Positions 1-8,113 of a DNA stretch of 64,000 nucleotides are shown piece by piece. The position numbers and the translations under genes were made by a program. The stretch is taken from contig CAWHWS010000002.1 in the NCBI GenBank assembly GCA_963833115.1, forward strand, positions 2,170,001-2,234,000, written 5' to 3'. The notes below the pieces were generated by a model. That model worked only from the letters and a program-made list of their open reading frames with translations. It did not search any database and was not told where the DNA came from. The DNA comes from Hasllibacter sp963833115. Lineage in GTDB: Bacteria; Pseudomonadota; Alphaproteobacteria; Rhodobacterales; Rhodobacteraceae. How positions within the stretch are numbered: position 1 is the first letter of the stretch; each line of letters opens with the position of its first letter.

Positions 1-739
1 CCATCATCGTCGAATCGAATGTGAGCGGCGAGTTGACGTTGATCAGCGAGGTCATCGCGCAGCGGCCGCGCAGGCCCCCGTCCTCGGCGAAGAGGATCTC
101 GCACATGTCGACCGAATCGCGGGCGCGGGACGGCTCGGTGACCGAGCCCATGAACGGCTTGTCCGTGAGGGTCATGTGCGCGTGGAGCATGTCGAGATGG
201 CGCTTGTTGACGGGCACGTCGGTGGGCTCGCAGACCGTGCCGCCCGAATGGTGCAGCCAGCGGGACATGTGCCCGAGGCGCACGAAGTTGCGGAAGTCCT
301 CGATCGTGGCGTAGCGGCGCCCGCCCGCGAGGTCGCGCACGAAGGGCGGGCCGTAGACGGGGGCGAGGACCATGTGGTCGCCGCCGATGGTCACGCTCCG
401 CTCGGGGTTGCGGGCGATCTGCTCGAAGCTGGCGGGCGCGGTGGCGCACAGGCGCCGGGCGAGGCCGCGCGGGAGGCGCACGCGGGTCTCCTCCACGCTG
501 GCGCCGGCGGCGCGCCAGCGGTCCAGGGCGGCGGGGTTGTCGGGGAACTCGACGCCGATCTCGGCCAGGACGGTCTCGGCGCCGGCCTCGACGGCGGCGA
601 TGGCGGCGTCGTCCAGCATGCGGGCCGGCGGGACCCGGCGGACGAGCGGCGTCGGCGCGTCGATGCGCAGGGCGGCGCGCTCGGCGCGGCGGGCGGCGCC
701 GCCTCCGCTGCGGCTCCGTCGCGGGGTCCCGTCTGGCAT
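1..739 (-). CDS. MttB-family (trimethylamine/betaine-type) corrinoid methyltransferase, 5' part only
   Basis: Reading leftwards from the ATG at 739 gives an open frame of about 246 residues that runs off the window, so the C-terminal half is missing. Segments such as GRRYATIEDFRNFVRLGHMS, HSGGTVCEPTDVPVNKRHL and SLINVNSPL fit the MttB/COG5598 family, which moves a methyl group from methylamines or betaines to a corrinoid protein. The pyrrolysine site of true trimethylamine enzymes would lie beyond the edge, so the substrate class cannot be read. A purine-rich GAAGGAG lies upstream of the start. The gene diverges from guaA. A functionally matching cluster lies at 37-43 kb. The family is a confident call; the substrate is unknown. 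Confidence 0.85.
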   Translation of the reverse strand, partial: MPDGTPRRSRSGGGAARRAERAALRIDAPTPLVRRVPPARMLDDAAIAAVEAGAETVLAEIGVEFPDNPAALDRWRAAGASVEETRVRLPRGLARRLCATAPASFEQIARNPERSVTIGGDHMVLAPVYGPPFVRDLAGGRRYATIEDFRNFVRLGHMSRWLHHSGGTVCEPTDVPVNKRHLDMLHAHMTLTDKPFMGSVTEPSRARDSVDMCEILFAEDGGLRGRCAMTSLINVNSPLTFDSTMM

Positions 740-798
740 GGCATGGCTCCTTCGCTGCGGTGCCCCGGACCCTAGGGCCGCGCGGGCCGCGCCTCGCC

Positions 799-829
799 GC
801 GAAACCGATGCTTGCCCGCGCGAAACCGA
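799..829. repeat. 10-bp direct repeat between mttB and guaA
   Basis: GCGAAACCGA occurs at 799-808 and again at 820-829, a pitch of 21 bp or two helical turns, in the divergent mttB/guaA intergenic region. The second copy ends just before the proposed guaA -35. This is a plausible tandem regulator site; no binding protein can be named. Confidence 0.45.
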
Positions 830-835
830 CTTCGC

Positions 836-864
836 TTGCGGGCGGGGCGGCGCGCGGCTACCGG
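836..864 (+). promoter_or_regulatory. Predicted guaA promoter (leaderless type)
   Basis: TTGCGG at 836-841, 17 bases, TACCGG at 859-864, then 7 bases to the ATG at 872. Transcription would begin about at the start codon. Both boxes are degenerate; the call rests on spacing and on the same layout at other genes in the window. Confidence 0.4.
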
Positions 865-871
865 GCGGGGC

Positions 872-2458
872 ATGGACATCGCCGCCACACGCGCCCGGCA
901 TCAGCGGCTGCTGATCGTCGATTTCGGCTCCCAGGTGACGCAGCTCATCGCGCGGCGGCTGCGCGAGCTGAACGTGTATTGCGAGATCCACCCCTTCCAG
1001 GACGTGACGGCCGGGTTCCTCGAGGCGTTCGACCCCCGGGCCGTGATCCTGTCGGGCGGGCCGGCGAGCGTGCTCGACGCGGGCGCGCCGGCCGCGCCGG
1101 AGGCGCTGTGGGAGATGGGCGTGCCGGTGCTCGGCATCTGCTACGGGCAGCAGGCGATGATGGCCGCCCTCGGCGGAGAGGTCCGCCGCGGCGAGGGCAC
1201 GGCCGAGTTCGGGCGCGCCTACGTGACCGAGGCGCGGCGCGACCCGATCCTGAAGGGCTGGTTCGCGACCAACCCGGACGGGACCGCGCGCGAGCAGGTC
1301 TGGATGAGCCATGGCGACCACGTCGCGCGCCTCGCGCCCGGGTTCGAGGTGCTGGCCACCTCGCCGGGGGCGCCCTTCGCGGTGGTCGCCGACGTGGCGC
1401 GCGGGCTCTACGCCACGCAGTTCCACCCCGAGGTGCACCACACGCCGAACGGCCGCACGCTCTACGAGAACTTCGTGCGGATCGCGGGGTTCACCGGCGA
1501 CTGGACCATGGGCGCCTATCGCGAGGAGGCGGTGGCGCGCATCCGCGAGGAGGTGGGCGGCGCGCGCGTCATCTGCGCGCTCTCCGGCGGGGTCGATTCG
1601 TCGGTCGCCGCGGTCCTGCTCCACGAGGCGATCGGCGACGCGCTCACCTGCGTGTTCGTGGACCACGGGCTCCTGCGGGAGAACGAGGGCGCCGAGGTCG
1701 CGGCGATGTTCCGCGACCATTACAACCTGCCCCTCGTCCACGCGCGCGAGGAGGAGCGGTTCCTCTCCGAGCTCGACGGCGTCTCCGACCCGGAGACCAA
1801 GCGCAAGATCATCGGGCGCCTGTTCGTCGACGTGTTCCAGGAGCAGGCGGCGCTCATCGACGGGGCGGAATACCTCGCGCAGGGCACGCTCTATCCGGAC
1901 GTGATCGAGAGCGTGAGCTTCTCCGGCGGCCCGTCCGTCACGATCAAGTCGCACCACAATGTCGGCGGGCTGCCGGCGAAGATGGGCCTCAAGCTCGTGG
2001 AGCCCCTGCGGGAGCTCTTCAAGGACGAGGTGCGCGCGCTCGGCCGGGAGCTGGGCCTGCCGGACGCCTTCGTCGGGCGCCACCCCTTTCCCGGCCCCGG
2101 CCTCGCGATCCGCTGCCCCGGGGAGATCACGCGCGAGAAGCTCGGCATCCTGCGCCGGGCGGACGCGGTCTATATCGACCAGATCCGGCGCCACGGGCTC
2201 TATGACGACATCTGGCAGGCCTTCGCCGCGATCCTGCCGGTGCGCACCGTGGGCGTCATGGGCGACGCGCGGACCTACGACCACGCCTGCGCCCTGCGGG
2301 CGGTGACCTCGGTCGACGGGATGACGGCGGAGGCCTACCCGTTCACCCACGAGTTCCTGTCCGAGACGTCCACCCGGATCATCAACGAGGTGCCGGGGAT
2401 CAACCGCGTCACCTACGACGTGACCTCCAAGCCGCCGGGCACGATCGAGTGGGAATGA
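872..2458 (+). CDS. guaA: GMP synthase (glutamine-hydrolysing)
   Basis: Last step of GMP synthesis: amination of XMP to GMP using ATP and glutamine, in the cytoplasm. The 528 residues match the family's usual length of about 520. The N-terminal class I amidotransferase domain has the nucleophile C90 in GICYGQQ and H185/E187 in FHPEVHH. The ATP pyrophosphatase loop SGGVDSS is at 238-244, and the C-terminus ends in KPPGTIEWE as in the family. The ATG at 872 was chosen over an upstream in-frame ATG at 812 because the N-terminus then begins just before LLIVDFGSQ, and because promoter-like boxes lie in the skipped part. It is transcribed away from mttB. Confidence 0.97.
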   Translation: MDIAATRARHQRLLIVDFGSQVTQLIARRLRELNVYCEIHPFQDVTAGFLEAFDPRAVILSGGPASVLDAGAPAAPEALWEMGVPVLGICYGQQAMMAALGGEVRRGEGTAEFGRAYVTEARRDPILKGWFATNPDGTAREQVWMSHGDHVARLAPGFEVLATSPGAPFAVVADVARGLYATQFHPEVHHTPNGRTLYENFVRIAGFTGDWTMGAYREEAVARIREEVGGARVICALSGGVDSSVAAVLLHEAIGDALTCVFVDHGLLRENEGAEVAAMFRDHYNLPLVHAREEERFLSELDGVSDPETKRKIIGRLFVDVFQEQAALIDGAEYLAQGTLYPDVIESVSFSGGPSVTIKSHHNVGGLPAKMGLKLVEPLRELFKDEVRALGRELGLPDAFVGRHPFPGPGLAIRCPGEITREKLGILRRADAVYIDQIRRHGLYDDIWQAFAAILPVRTVGVMGDARTYDHACALRAVTSVDGMTAEAYPFTHEFLSETSTRIINEVPGINRVTYDVTSKPPGTIEWE

Positions 2459-2529
2459 GCGCGCGCGCGCGGGCCGTATGATCGCGGATGCGGCCATGCT
2501 ACCGCGGGTTGCATGGAGCCGCCTCGCAC

Positions 2530-3039
2530 ATGATCGATCCGTTGCCGAGCTATGGCCGGCTGGCGCCGCTCGTGGGCCGGTGGTCGCCGGCGCGGGCGTA
2601 TCTGCACACCGCGGCGTTGCTGCTCGCGATCTTCGCCTGGGCGCCGCTTTGGATCTGGGCGGGCGGGCAGCGCAGCCTGGTGAGCTTCGCCGGGCAGGTG
2701 CAGTTCAGCGGGCTGATGGTGTTCCTGACCGCGCCGCTCTCGGCCATCGTGATCGCCTGGCACCTGCGCCGCGCGGTGGACGGCTCGCCGAGCCTGCCGG
2801 CGGTGTTCGTCGCCCTGAAGGTGGTGATCGTGGTGCTGTCGGCGGGGGTCTTCCTCGCGGTGAGCGCGGGCGCGGCGGACGCCCGGCTCGGGGCGCGGAG
2901 CCTCCTGTGGCCGCGCACCCAGGCGTTCGTGATGGTCGGGGTGGCGCTCTCGATCCCGCTGGGCGTGATCTACGGCTGCGCGTTCCAGGCGCTGCTGGGG
3001 GTCTGGGCCCGCGCGGCGGAGGGCCGGGCCCGGCGGTGA
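2530..3039 (+). CDS. Uncharacterised integral membrane protein
   Basis: About 169 residues starting MIDPLPSYGRL, with an in-frame ATG 42 bases earlier at 2488 as an alternative start. Four hydrophobic segments can be seen: around AALLLAIFAWAPLWIWA, the LMVFLTAPLSAIVIAW stretch, a VFVALKVVIVVLSAGVFLAV stretch, and VMVGVALSIPLGVIYG near the end. I recognise no family motif. It lies 71 bases after guaA and 4 bases before the EamA gene, so it is probably co-transcribed with the exporter. The function is unknown. Confidence 0.6.
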   Translation: MIDPLPSYGRLAPLVGRWSPARAYLHTAALLLAIFAWAPLWIWAGGQRSLVSFAGQVQFSGLMVFLTAPLSAIVIAWHLRRAVDGSPSLPAVFVALKVVIVVLSAGVFLAVSAGAADARLGARSLLWPRTQAFVMVGVALSIPLGVIYGCAFQALLGVWARAAEGRARR

Positions 3040-3043
3040 GCCC

Positions 3044-3913
3044 GTGACCCCCGAGGCGCGCGAGATGCTGCGCGTCGCGGCGTGGATGGGCGGGGCGATC
3101 GCGTCCTTCTCCCTCATGGCGATCGGCGGGCGGGAGCTGGCGCCGGCGCTCGACACCTTCGAGATCATGCTCTGGCGGTCGCTGATCGGGCTGGGGATCG
3201 TCTGTGCCTGGATCGCGGCGACCGGCGGGGCCCGCGTGCGGACCGACCGGCTCGGCCTGCACGCCGCGCGCAACCTATCGCATTTCGCGGGGCAGAACCT
3301 GTGGTTCTACGCGATCTCCGCCGCCCCGCTGGCGCAGGTCGTCGCGCTCGAGTTCATGTCGCCGATCTGGGCGCTGCTGCTGGCGCCGTTCGTGCTCGCG
3401 GAACGGCTCACCTGGCGGCGGCTGGCGGTCGCGCTGGCGGGATTCGCGGGCGTGGTGATCGTGGCGCAGCCGGGCACGCAGATGGCGCCGGGCGTGCCGT
3501 TCGCGGCCGCGGCGGCGGTGTTCTTCGGGCTCACGGCGGTCCTGACCCGGCGGCTGACGCGCGATCAGCCGCTGGCGACGATCATGCTGTGGCTGACGGC
3601 GATGCAGGTGGCGTTCGGCGCCGTCATGGCGGGCTGGGACGGGGACGTGTCCCTGCCGCCGCCGGACCTCGCCGGCTGGGCGGTCGTGGTGGCGGTGACG
3701 GGGCTGGCGGCGCACCTGTCGTTGACCAAGGCGCTGTCGCTGGCGCCGGCGGCGGTGGTGATGCCGGTGGACTTCGCCCGGCTGCCGGTGATCGCGGTCC
3801 TGGGCGCGCTGCTCTACGGCGAGGCGCTTACGGCGTCGCTCGCGGTCGGGGCGGCGATCATCCTGGCGGCGAACTGGGCCGGCCTGCGCGGAGAGGCGCG
3901 GCGGCGCGCCTGA
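3044..3913 (+). CDS. EamA-family (DMT superfamily) inner-membrane transporter
   Basis: 289 residues from a GTG start, with about ten hydrophobic helices in two EamA repeats, the typical size for 10-TMS drug/metabolite exporters. Typical features are ISAAPLAQVVALEFMSPIWA in the first repeat and ALSLAPAAVVMPVDFARLPV in the second. The start at 3044 lies 4 bases after the upstream stop; the ATG eight codons later (3068) is an alternative. The substrate cannot be predicted. The downstream 196 bases belong to the porin leader region. Confidence 0.85.
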   Translation: MTPEAREMLRVAAWMGGAIASFSLMAIGGRELAPALDTFEIMLWRSLIGLGIVCAWIAATGGARVRTDRLGLHAARNLSHFAGQNLWFYAISAAPLAQVVALEFMSPIWALLLAPFVLAERLTWRRLAVALAGFAGVVIVAQPGTQMAPGVPFAAAAAVFFGLTAVLTRRLTRDQPLATIMLWLTAMQVAFGAVMAGWDGDVSLPPPDLAGWAVVVAVTGLAAHLSLTKALSLAPAAVVMPVDFARLPVIAVLGALLYGEALTASLAVGAAIILAANWAGLRGEARRRA

Positions 3914-4109
3914 GCGGTGCAAAAATGTCGCGCATCGTCATCTCGCGGTCACAAACGACGGGCGCGCCGCGGATCCTACGCGGCGTCCGCGTTGACGCGA
4001 TCTCGCCGCCGTCAATACGCCATTAACCGAAAGAGGGTCCTTGGACCGGGGAGCCGGCGCCTGCCGGATCGTCCAGGACCCACCCACCGACCACCGGGAG
4101 ACACCGACC

Positions 4110-5259
4110 ATGCGCTTCACGACCACCTGCCTCGCCGCCCTCCTGAGCGCCGGCGCGGCGCAGGCGGGCGGCCTCGACCGCTCGGGGCAATCCGTCGCCC
4201 CCCTCTTCGAGGACGGTCGCTGGATCGAGTTCTCCTACGGCTACGTCTCGCCGGACGTCTCGGGCACGCAGCGGCTCACGCTCGGCGCGGCCTCGACGGC
4301 CGGCACGGGCTCGGGGGACGCGCTCGACTCGTTCTCGCAGCTCGGCTTCGCGTTCAAGAACGACATCAACGCGCGCCTCTCCTACGCGGTGATCTTCGAC
4401 CAGCCCTTCGGCGCGGACGTCGACTACGCGGGCGGCACGGGCTATTTCGGCCAGGGCTCGACGGCGGAGCTCGAACTCGGAGGCGGTGTCGGTCCTGCTG
4501 CGCTACAAGTTCGCCGGCGGCGTCTCGGTCCATGGCGGCCTGCGCTACCAGGAGATCAGCGCGAGCGCCTTCGTGCCGTTCGTGACCGCGCCGGCCGGCC
4601 CGACGGCGGGCGTCCCCTACGAGGCGGACGGCGAGACCGACGGCGGCATCGGCTACACCGCCGGCATCGCCTACGAGCGGCCGGAGATCGCGCTGCGCGT
4701 GGCGCTCACCTACCAATCGGAGATCGAGCATTCGATCCGCACCAGCGAGGACAGCGCCTTCGCGGCCGGCACCCAGGTCTCGGACACCGAGATCGAGACG
4801 CCGCAATCGGTCAACCTCGACTTCCAGAGCGGCATCGCGCCGGACACGCTCCTCTTCGGCACGATCCGCTGGGTCGACTGGGACGATTTCGACATCTCCC
4901 CGACGACGTTCACCGCGGTCTCGGGCATCCCGCTCGTCGGCTACGAGGACGACTACATCACCTATTCCCTCGGCGTCGGCCGGCGGTTCACGGACAACTG
5001 GTCCGGCGCGGTGACGCTCGGCTACGAGCCCGGGGACGCGACCTTCGTGACCAATCTCGGCCCGACGGACGGGAACTACTCGGTCGGCCTCGGCGCGACC
5101 TACACGCTGGGCGCGCTCGAGGTGACGGGCGGCCTGCGCTACATCCGCCTCCTCGACACGCAGACGACGATCTCGAGCCTGCCGGAGGGGACCACGGCGA
5201 GCACCTTCGACGACAACGACGCCTACGCGGTCGGGCTCCAGGTCGGCTACCGCTTCTGA
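4110..5259 (+). pseudogene. FadL/OmpP1-like outer-membrane porin, interrupted by a +1 frameshift
   Basis: The ATG at 4110 opens a signal peptide ending near AQA-GG, followed by a beta-rich sequence (GRWIEFSYGYVSPDVSGT) typical of OmpP1/FadL/TodX proteins, which carry hydrophobic compounds across the outer membrane. The first frame is correct to about 4472. The rest (VLLRYKFAGG to a terminal GLQVGYRF) continues in the +1 frame from about 4474 to the stop at 5259. Removing one G near 4473 restores a 382-residue protein of normal family length with the expected C-terminal aromatic residue. A TTAACC CtrA-like half-site lies upstream at about 4023. Either a recent knockout or a sequence error; the rest of the gene looks intact. 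Confidence 0.8.
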
Positions 5260-5279
5260 TCCCCCGCTCCTCGGGCCTC

Positions 5280-5306
5280 GGGCCCCGCCGCGCGCCGGCG
5301 GGGCCC
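5280..5306 (+). terminator. GC hairpin after the porin gene
   Basis: A 10-bp perfect stem GGGCCCCGCC/GGCGGGGCCC with a 7-base loop lies 21 bases past the porin stop, followed only by TT. It is likely an intrinsic or Rho-assisted terminator. Confidence 0.55.
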
Positions 5307-5358
5307 TTGGCGCAAGATGCGGGTCGCGCCGGGACCTCCTCCGCCCTAGGCCGGCGCG

Positions 5359-6291
5359 ATGACGACGCAGCGCACCCTCACCGGCGCGGCCTGGGGCCGG
5401 CTCCTCCTCCTCTCGGCCGTCTGGGGCGGCGTGTTCCTCTCGGTGCGGGTGGCGCTGGACGAGCTCGGCTTCGTCACGGTGATCGCGCACCGGGTGTTCT
5501 GGGCGGCGCTCGTGCTCTGGGTCGTCGTGCGGCTGCGGGGGCACCGGATGCCGCGGGAGCCGCGCGTCTGGGCCGCGCTCGCGGTGATGGGGCTCCTCAA
5601 CAACGTGCTGCCCTTCGGGCTCCAGGCCTGGGGCCAGCTCCACATCCCCTCGGGCCTGGTCGCGATCTTCAATGCCGGCACGGCGATCACGGGCCTCCTC
5701 GTCGCCGCGGTCTTCCTGGCGGACGAGCGGCTGACGGCGCGGCGGCTCCTGGGCGCGACGCTCGGGCTCGCGGGGGTCGTCACGGCGATCGGGGCGGGCA
5801 ACCTCGCGGCGCTCGACCTGCGCTCGCTGGCGCAGCTCGCGGTCGTGGGCTCCACGTTCTGCTACGCGTTCGCCGGGGTGTGGGGGCGAACGCGGCTCGC
5901 CGGGCTGCCCGGCGAGGTGGCGGCGGCGGGGATGCTGACCTGCTCGGCGGCGATGCTGGTGCCGGCCGCGATCGTGGTGGACGGGGTGCCGTCCGCGGCG
6001 CTCGAGGGGCGGACCGTGATGGCCCTAGCGCATGTCTCCCTGGTGGCGACGGCGGGGGCGTACCTGCTGTATTACAGCGTCCTGCGGCTGGCGGGGGCGG
6101 CGAACCTGATGCTGTGCACCCTCCTGATCGCCCCGATCGCGATCCTGCTGGGCGCGCTGGTGCTGGGCGAGCGGCTTGGCGCCACGGCCTGGGCGGGCTT
6201 CGCGCTCCTGGCGCTCGGGCTGATGGTGATCGACGGGCGGGCGCTGCGGGGATGGCGGCGGCGCGGCCGCGCGGATAACCGGGGCGCATGA
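5359..6291 (+). CDS. EamA-family (DMT superfamily) transporter
   Basis: 310 residues with about ten predicted membrane helices in two EamA halves: LLLLSAVWGGVFLSVRVAL opens the first and FCYAFAGVWGRTRL the second. It is a cytoplasmic-membrane exporter of unknown substrate. A TAGGCC box ends 6 bases before the ATG, but the -35 is poor. The stop overlaps the next gene's start by 4 bases (ATGA), so the two are translationally coupled. It is the second EamA gene within 2.5 kb, yet it is not an obvious tandem duplicate of the first. Confidence 0.87.
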   Translation: MTTQRTLTGAAWGRLLLLSAVWGGVFLSVRVALDELGFVTVIAHRVFWAALVLWVVVRLRGHRMPREPRVWAALAVMGLLNNVLPFGLQAWGQLHIPSGLVAIFNAGTAITGLLVAAVFLADERLTARRLLGATLGLAGVVTAIGAGNLAALDLRSLAQLAVVGSTFCYAFAGVWGRTRLAGLPGEVAAAGMLTCSAAMLVPAAIVVDGVPSAALEGRTVMALAHVSLVATAGAYLLYYSVLRLAGAANLMLCTLLIAPIAILLGALVLGERLGATAWAGFALLALGLMVIDGRALRGWRRRGRADNRGA

Positions 6292-7154
6292 GCACGCCCT
6301 ACCCCACCGGCGCCGACTACCTGGCCGCCCCGCAGCGCCGGGTCCTGCTGTTCGGAATGTCGGGGTTGGGCAAGACGCACCTCTCGGCGATGCTGCGCGG
6401 CACGGGCGCGTGGTTCCACTATTCGGCCGATTACCGCATCGGCACGCGCTATCTCGGCGAGGCCATCGCGGACGAGTTCAAGTCGGAGGCCATGCGCGTG
6501 CCCCGGCTAGCGACGCTCCTGCGGTCCGATTCGATCTACGTCGCCTCGAACCTGACCTTCGAGAACCTGGCGCCGCTCTCGGCCTGGGTCGGGATGCCGG
6601 GAGACCCCGCGCGCGGGGGCCTGCCCTGGGAGGAGTGGCGCCGGCGGCAGGACCTGCACCGCGCGGCCGAGATCGCGGCGATGGAGGACACGCGCCATTT
6701 CGCGCAGCGCGCCGCCGCGCTCTACGGCTATCCGCATTTCGTGTGCGACGCCTCGGGCAGCCTCTGCGAGGTCGCGGCGCCGGGCGACGCGCTCGTGAAC
6801 CGGCTCGCGCTCGATCACCTCCTGGTGTGGATCGACGGCGACGACGACCATGCCGACACGCTCGCGGCCCGCTTCGAGCGGGCGCCCAAGCCGATGTACT
6901 ACCGCCCGGAGGTGGCCGGGGCGATCTGGGCCGAGCATCTGGAGCGGGCAGGCGGCGATCCGGCGGGCGTGGACCCCGCCGCCTTCGCCCGCGACGCCTA
7001 CGGCCGCGCGATCCGGCTGCGCCGCCCGCTCTACGCCGCGCTGGCGGCCAGGGGCGTGACCGTCACGGCCGGCGAGGCCGCCGCGGTCGCGGAACCCGAC
7101 GGATTCGACGCGCTGATCGCGCGCGCCATCGACCGCGCGCCCGAGGGGCGATAG
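6288..7154 (+). CDS. P-loop ATPase/kinase-like protein of unknown function
   Basis: 288 residues. A Walker A loop GMSGLGKT is at 23-30, followed by an acceptor-like segment with HYSADYRIGTRYLGE. Residues 170-190 hold a hydrophobic strand and LLVWIDGDDDH, which could supply the Walker B/Asp function. No transmembrane segment is present. The start overlaps the EamA stop (ATGA), and metA begins 29 bases after its stop. The overall form suggests a small soluble nucleotide-dependent kinase or ATPase, as is often annotated simply ATPase in Rhodobacteraceae. I cannot name the substrate. Confidence 0.75.
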   Translation: MSTPYPTGADYLAAPQRRVLLFGMSGLGKTHLSAMLRGTGAWFHYSADYRIGTRYLGEAIADEFKSEAMRVPRLATLLRSDSIYVASNLTFENLAPLSAWVGMPGDPARGGLPWEEWRRRQDLHRAAEIAAMEDTRHFAQRAAALYGYPHFVCDASGSLCEVAAPGDALVNRLALDHLLVWIDGDDDHADTLAARFERAPKPMYYRPEVAGAIWAEHLERAGGDPAGVDPAAFARDAYGRAIRLRRPLYAALAARGVTVTAGEAAAVAEPDGFDALIARAIDRAPEGR

Positions 7155-7183
7155 GCGGCCCCTCCCCATCCGCGAGGCCGACA

Positions 7184-8113
7184 ATGCCCATCCGCATCCC
7201 CGAAGCCCTGCCGGCGCACGACATCCTCCGGGCCGAGGGCGTGGCGGTCATGGGCGAGGACAGCGCCGCGCGGCAGGACATCCGGCCGCTGCGGATCGGG
7301 CTCCTGAACCTGATGCCGATGAAGATCGCGACCGAGACGCAGTTCGCGCGGCTGATCGGGGCGGGGCCGATCCAGATCGAGCTCACGCTCATCCGGATGT
7401 CCGAGCACGAATCGCGCCACACGCCGCCCGAGCACATGCGCGATTTCTACCGCCCCTTCGCGGAGGTCGCGGGGGAGCGGTTCGACGGCCTCATCGTGAC
7501 CGGCGCGCCGATCGAGCACCTGCCCTTCGAGGCGGTGACCTACTGGGACGAGCTCACCCGGGTGATGGATTGGACGCGCACCCACGTGCATTCGACGCTC
7601 GGCGTGTGCTGGGGCGCGATGGCGCTCATGCGGCGCTTCCACGGGATCGACAAGCACCTCCTGCCGGCGAAGCATTTCGGCCTCTACCGGCACGTCAACC
7701 TCGATCCGGCCTCGCCCTACCTGCGGGGGTTCTCGGACGATTGCGTGGTGCCCGTGAGCCGATGGACGGAGGTGCGCCAGGAGGAGATCGACGCGCGCGC
7801 GGGCCTCACGACGCTGCTGGCCAGCGACGAGGTCGGGCCCTGCCTCGTGGAGGACCACGCGAACCGGGCGCTCTACGTGTTCAACCATTTCGAGTACGAC
7901 AGCGGGACCCTGGCGGAGGAGTACGTACGGGACAGGGCCGGGGGCGGCCAGGGCGGGGGCGGCATCCGCCTGCCGCTCGACTATTTCCCGGGCGGCGATC
8001 CGGACGCGATGCCGCCCAATCGCTGGCGCTCCCACGCCCATCTCCTATACGGGAACTGGATCAACCAGATATATCAGACGACGCCCTATGACCTCTCGCA
8101 GATCGGCGCTTAG
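7184..8113 (+). CDS. metA: Homoserine O-acyltransferase, MetA type (probably acetyl-CoA specific)
   Basis: It activates homoserine for methionine synthesis. The 309 residues align with the family without gaps at the active site: nucleophile C142 in GVCWGAMA, with H235 and E237 in NHFEYD. Residue 111 is Glu (GAPIEHLPFE). In characterised MetA proteins Glu at 111 goes with acetyl-CoA and Gly with succinyl-CoA, so O-acetylhomoserine is the predicted product despite the usual succinyltransferase label. The ATG at 7184 gives the canonical N-terminus MPIRIPEALPA. Only 29 bases separate it from the upstream gene, leaving no room for a SAM-II riboswitch. It overlaps the downstream lipoprotein gene by 26 bases. 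Confidence 0.95.
   Translation: MPIRIPEALPAHDILRAEGVAVMGEDSAARQDIRPLRIGLLNLMPMKIATETQFARLIGAGPIQIELTLIRMSEHESRHTPPEHMRDFYRPFAEVAGERFDGLIVTGAPIEHLPFEAVTYWDELTRVMDWTRTHVHSTLGVCWGAMALMRRFHGIDKHLLPAKHFGLYRHVNLDPASPYLRGFSDDCVVPVSRWTEVRQEEIDARAGLTTLLASDEVGPCLVEDHANRALYVFNHFEYDSGTLAEEYVRDRAGGGQGGGGIRLPLDYFPGGDPDAMPPNRWRSHAHLLYGNWINQIYQTTPYDLSQIGA

Noticed and set aside
391..744. 117-residue open frame on the minus strand starting at 744
   Set aside because: It is an out-of-frame shadow. The frame from the ATG at 739 encodes the MttB family, while this one is Pro/Ala/Ser low-complexity typical of GC-rich sequence.
3992..4020. Promoter for the porin gene (TTGACG-N17-ATACGC)
   Set aside because: The -35 is good but the -10 is weak and alternative spacings fit equally well, so it was not listed as a feature.
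7155..7183. Possible SAM-II riboswitch before metA, as seen in other alphaproteobacteria
   Set aside because: Only 29 bases separate metA from the preceding gene, too few for the aptamer, and no matching structure was seen upstream within the P-loop gene.
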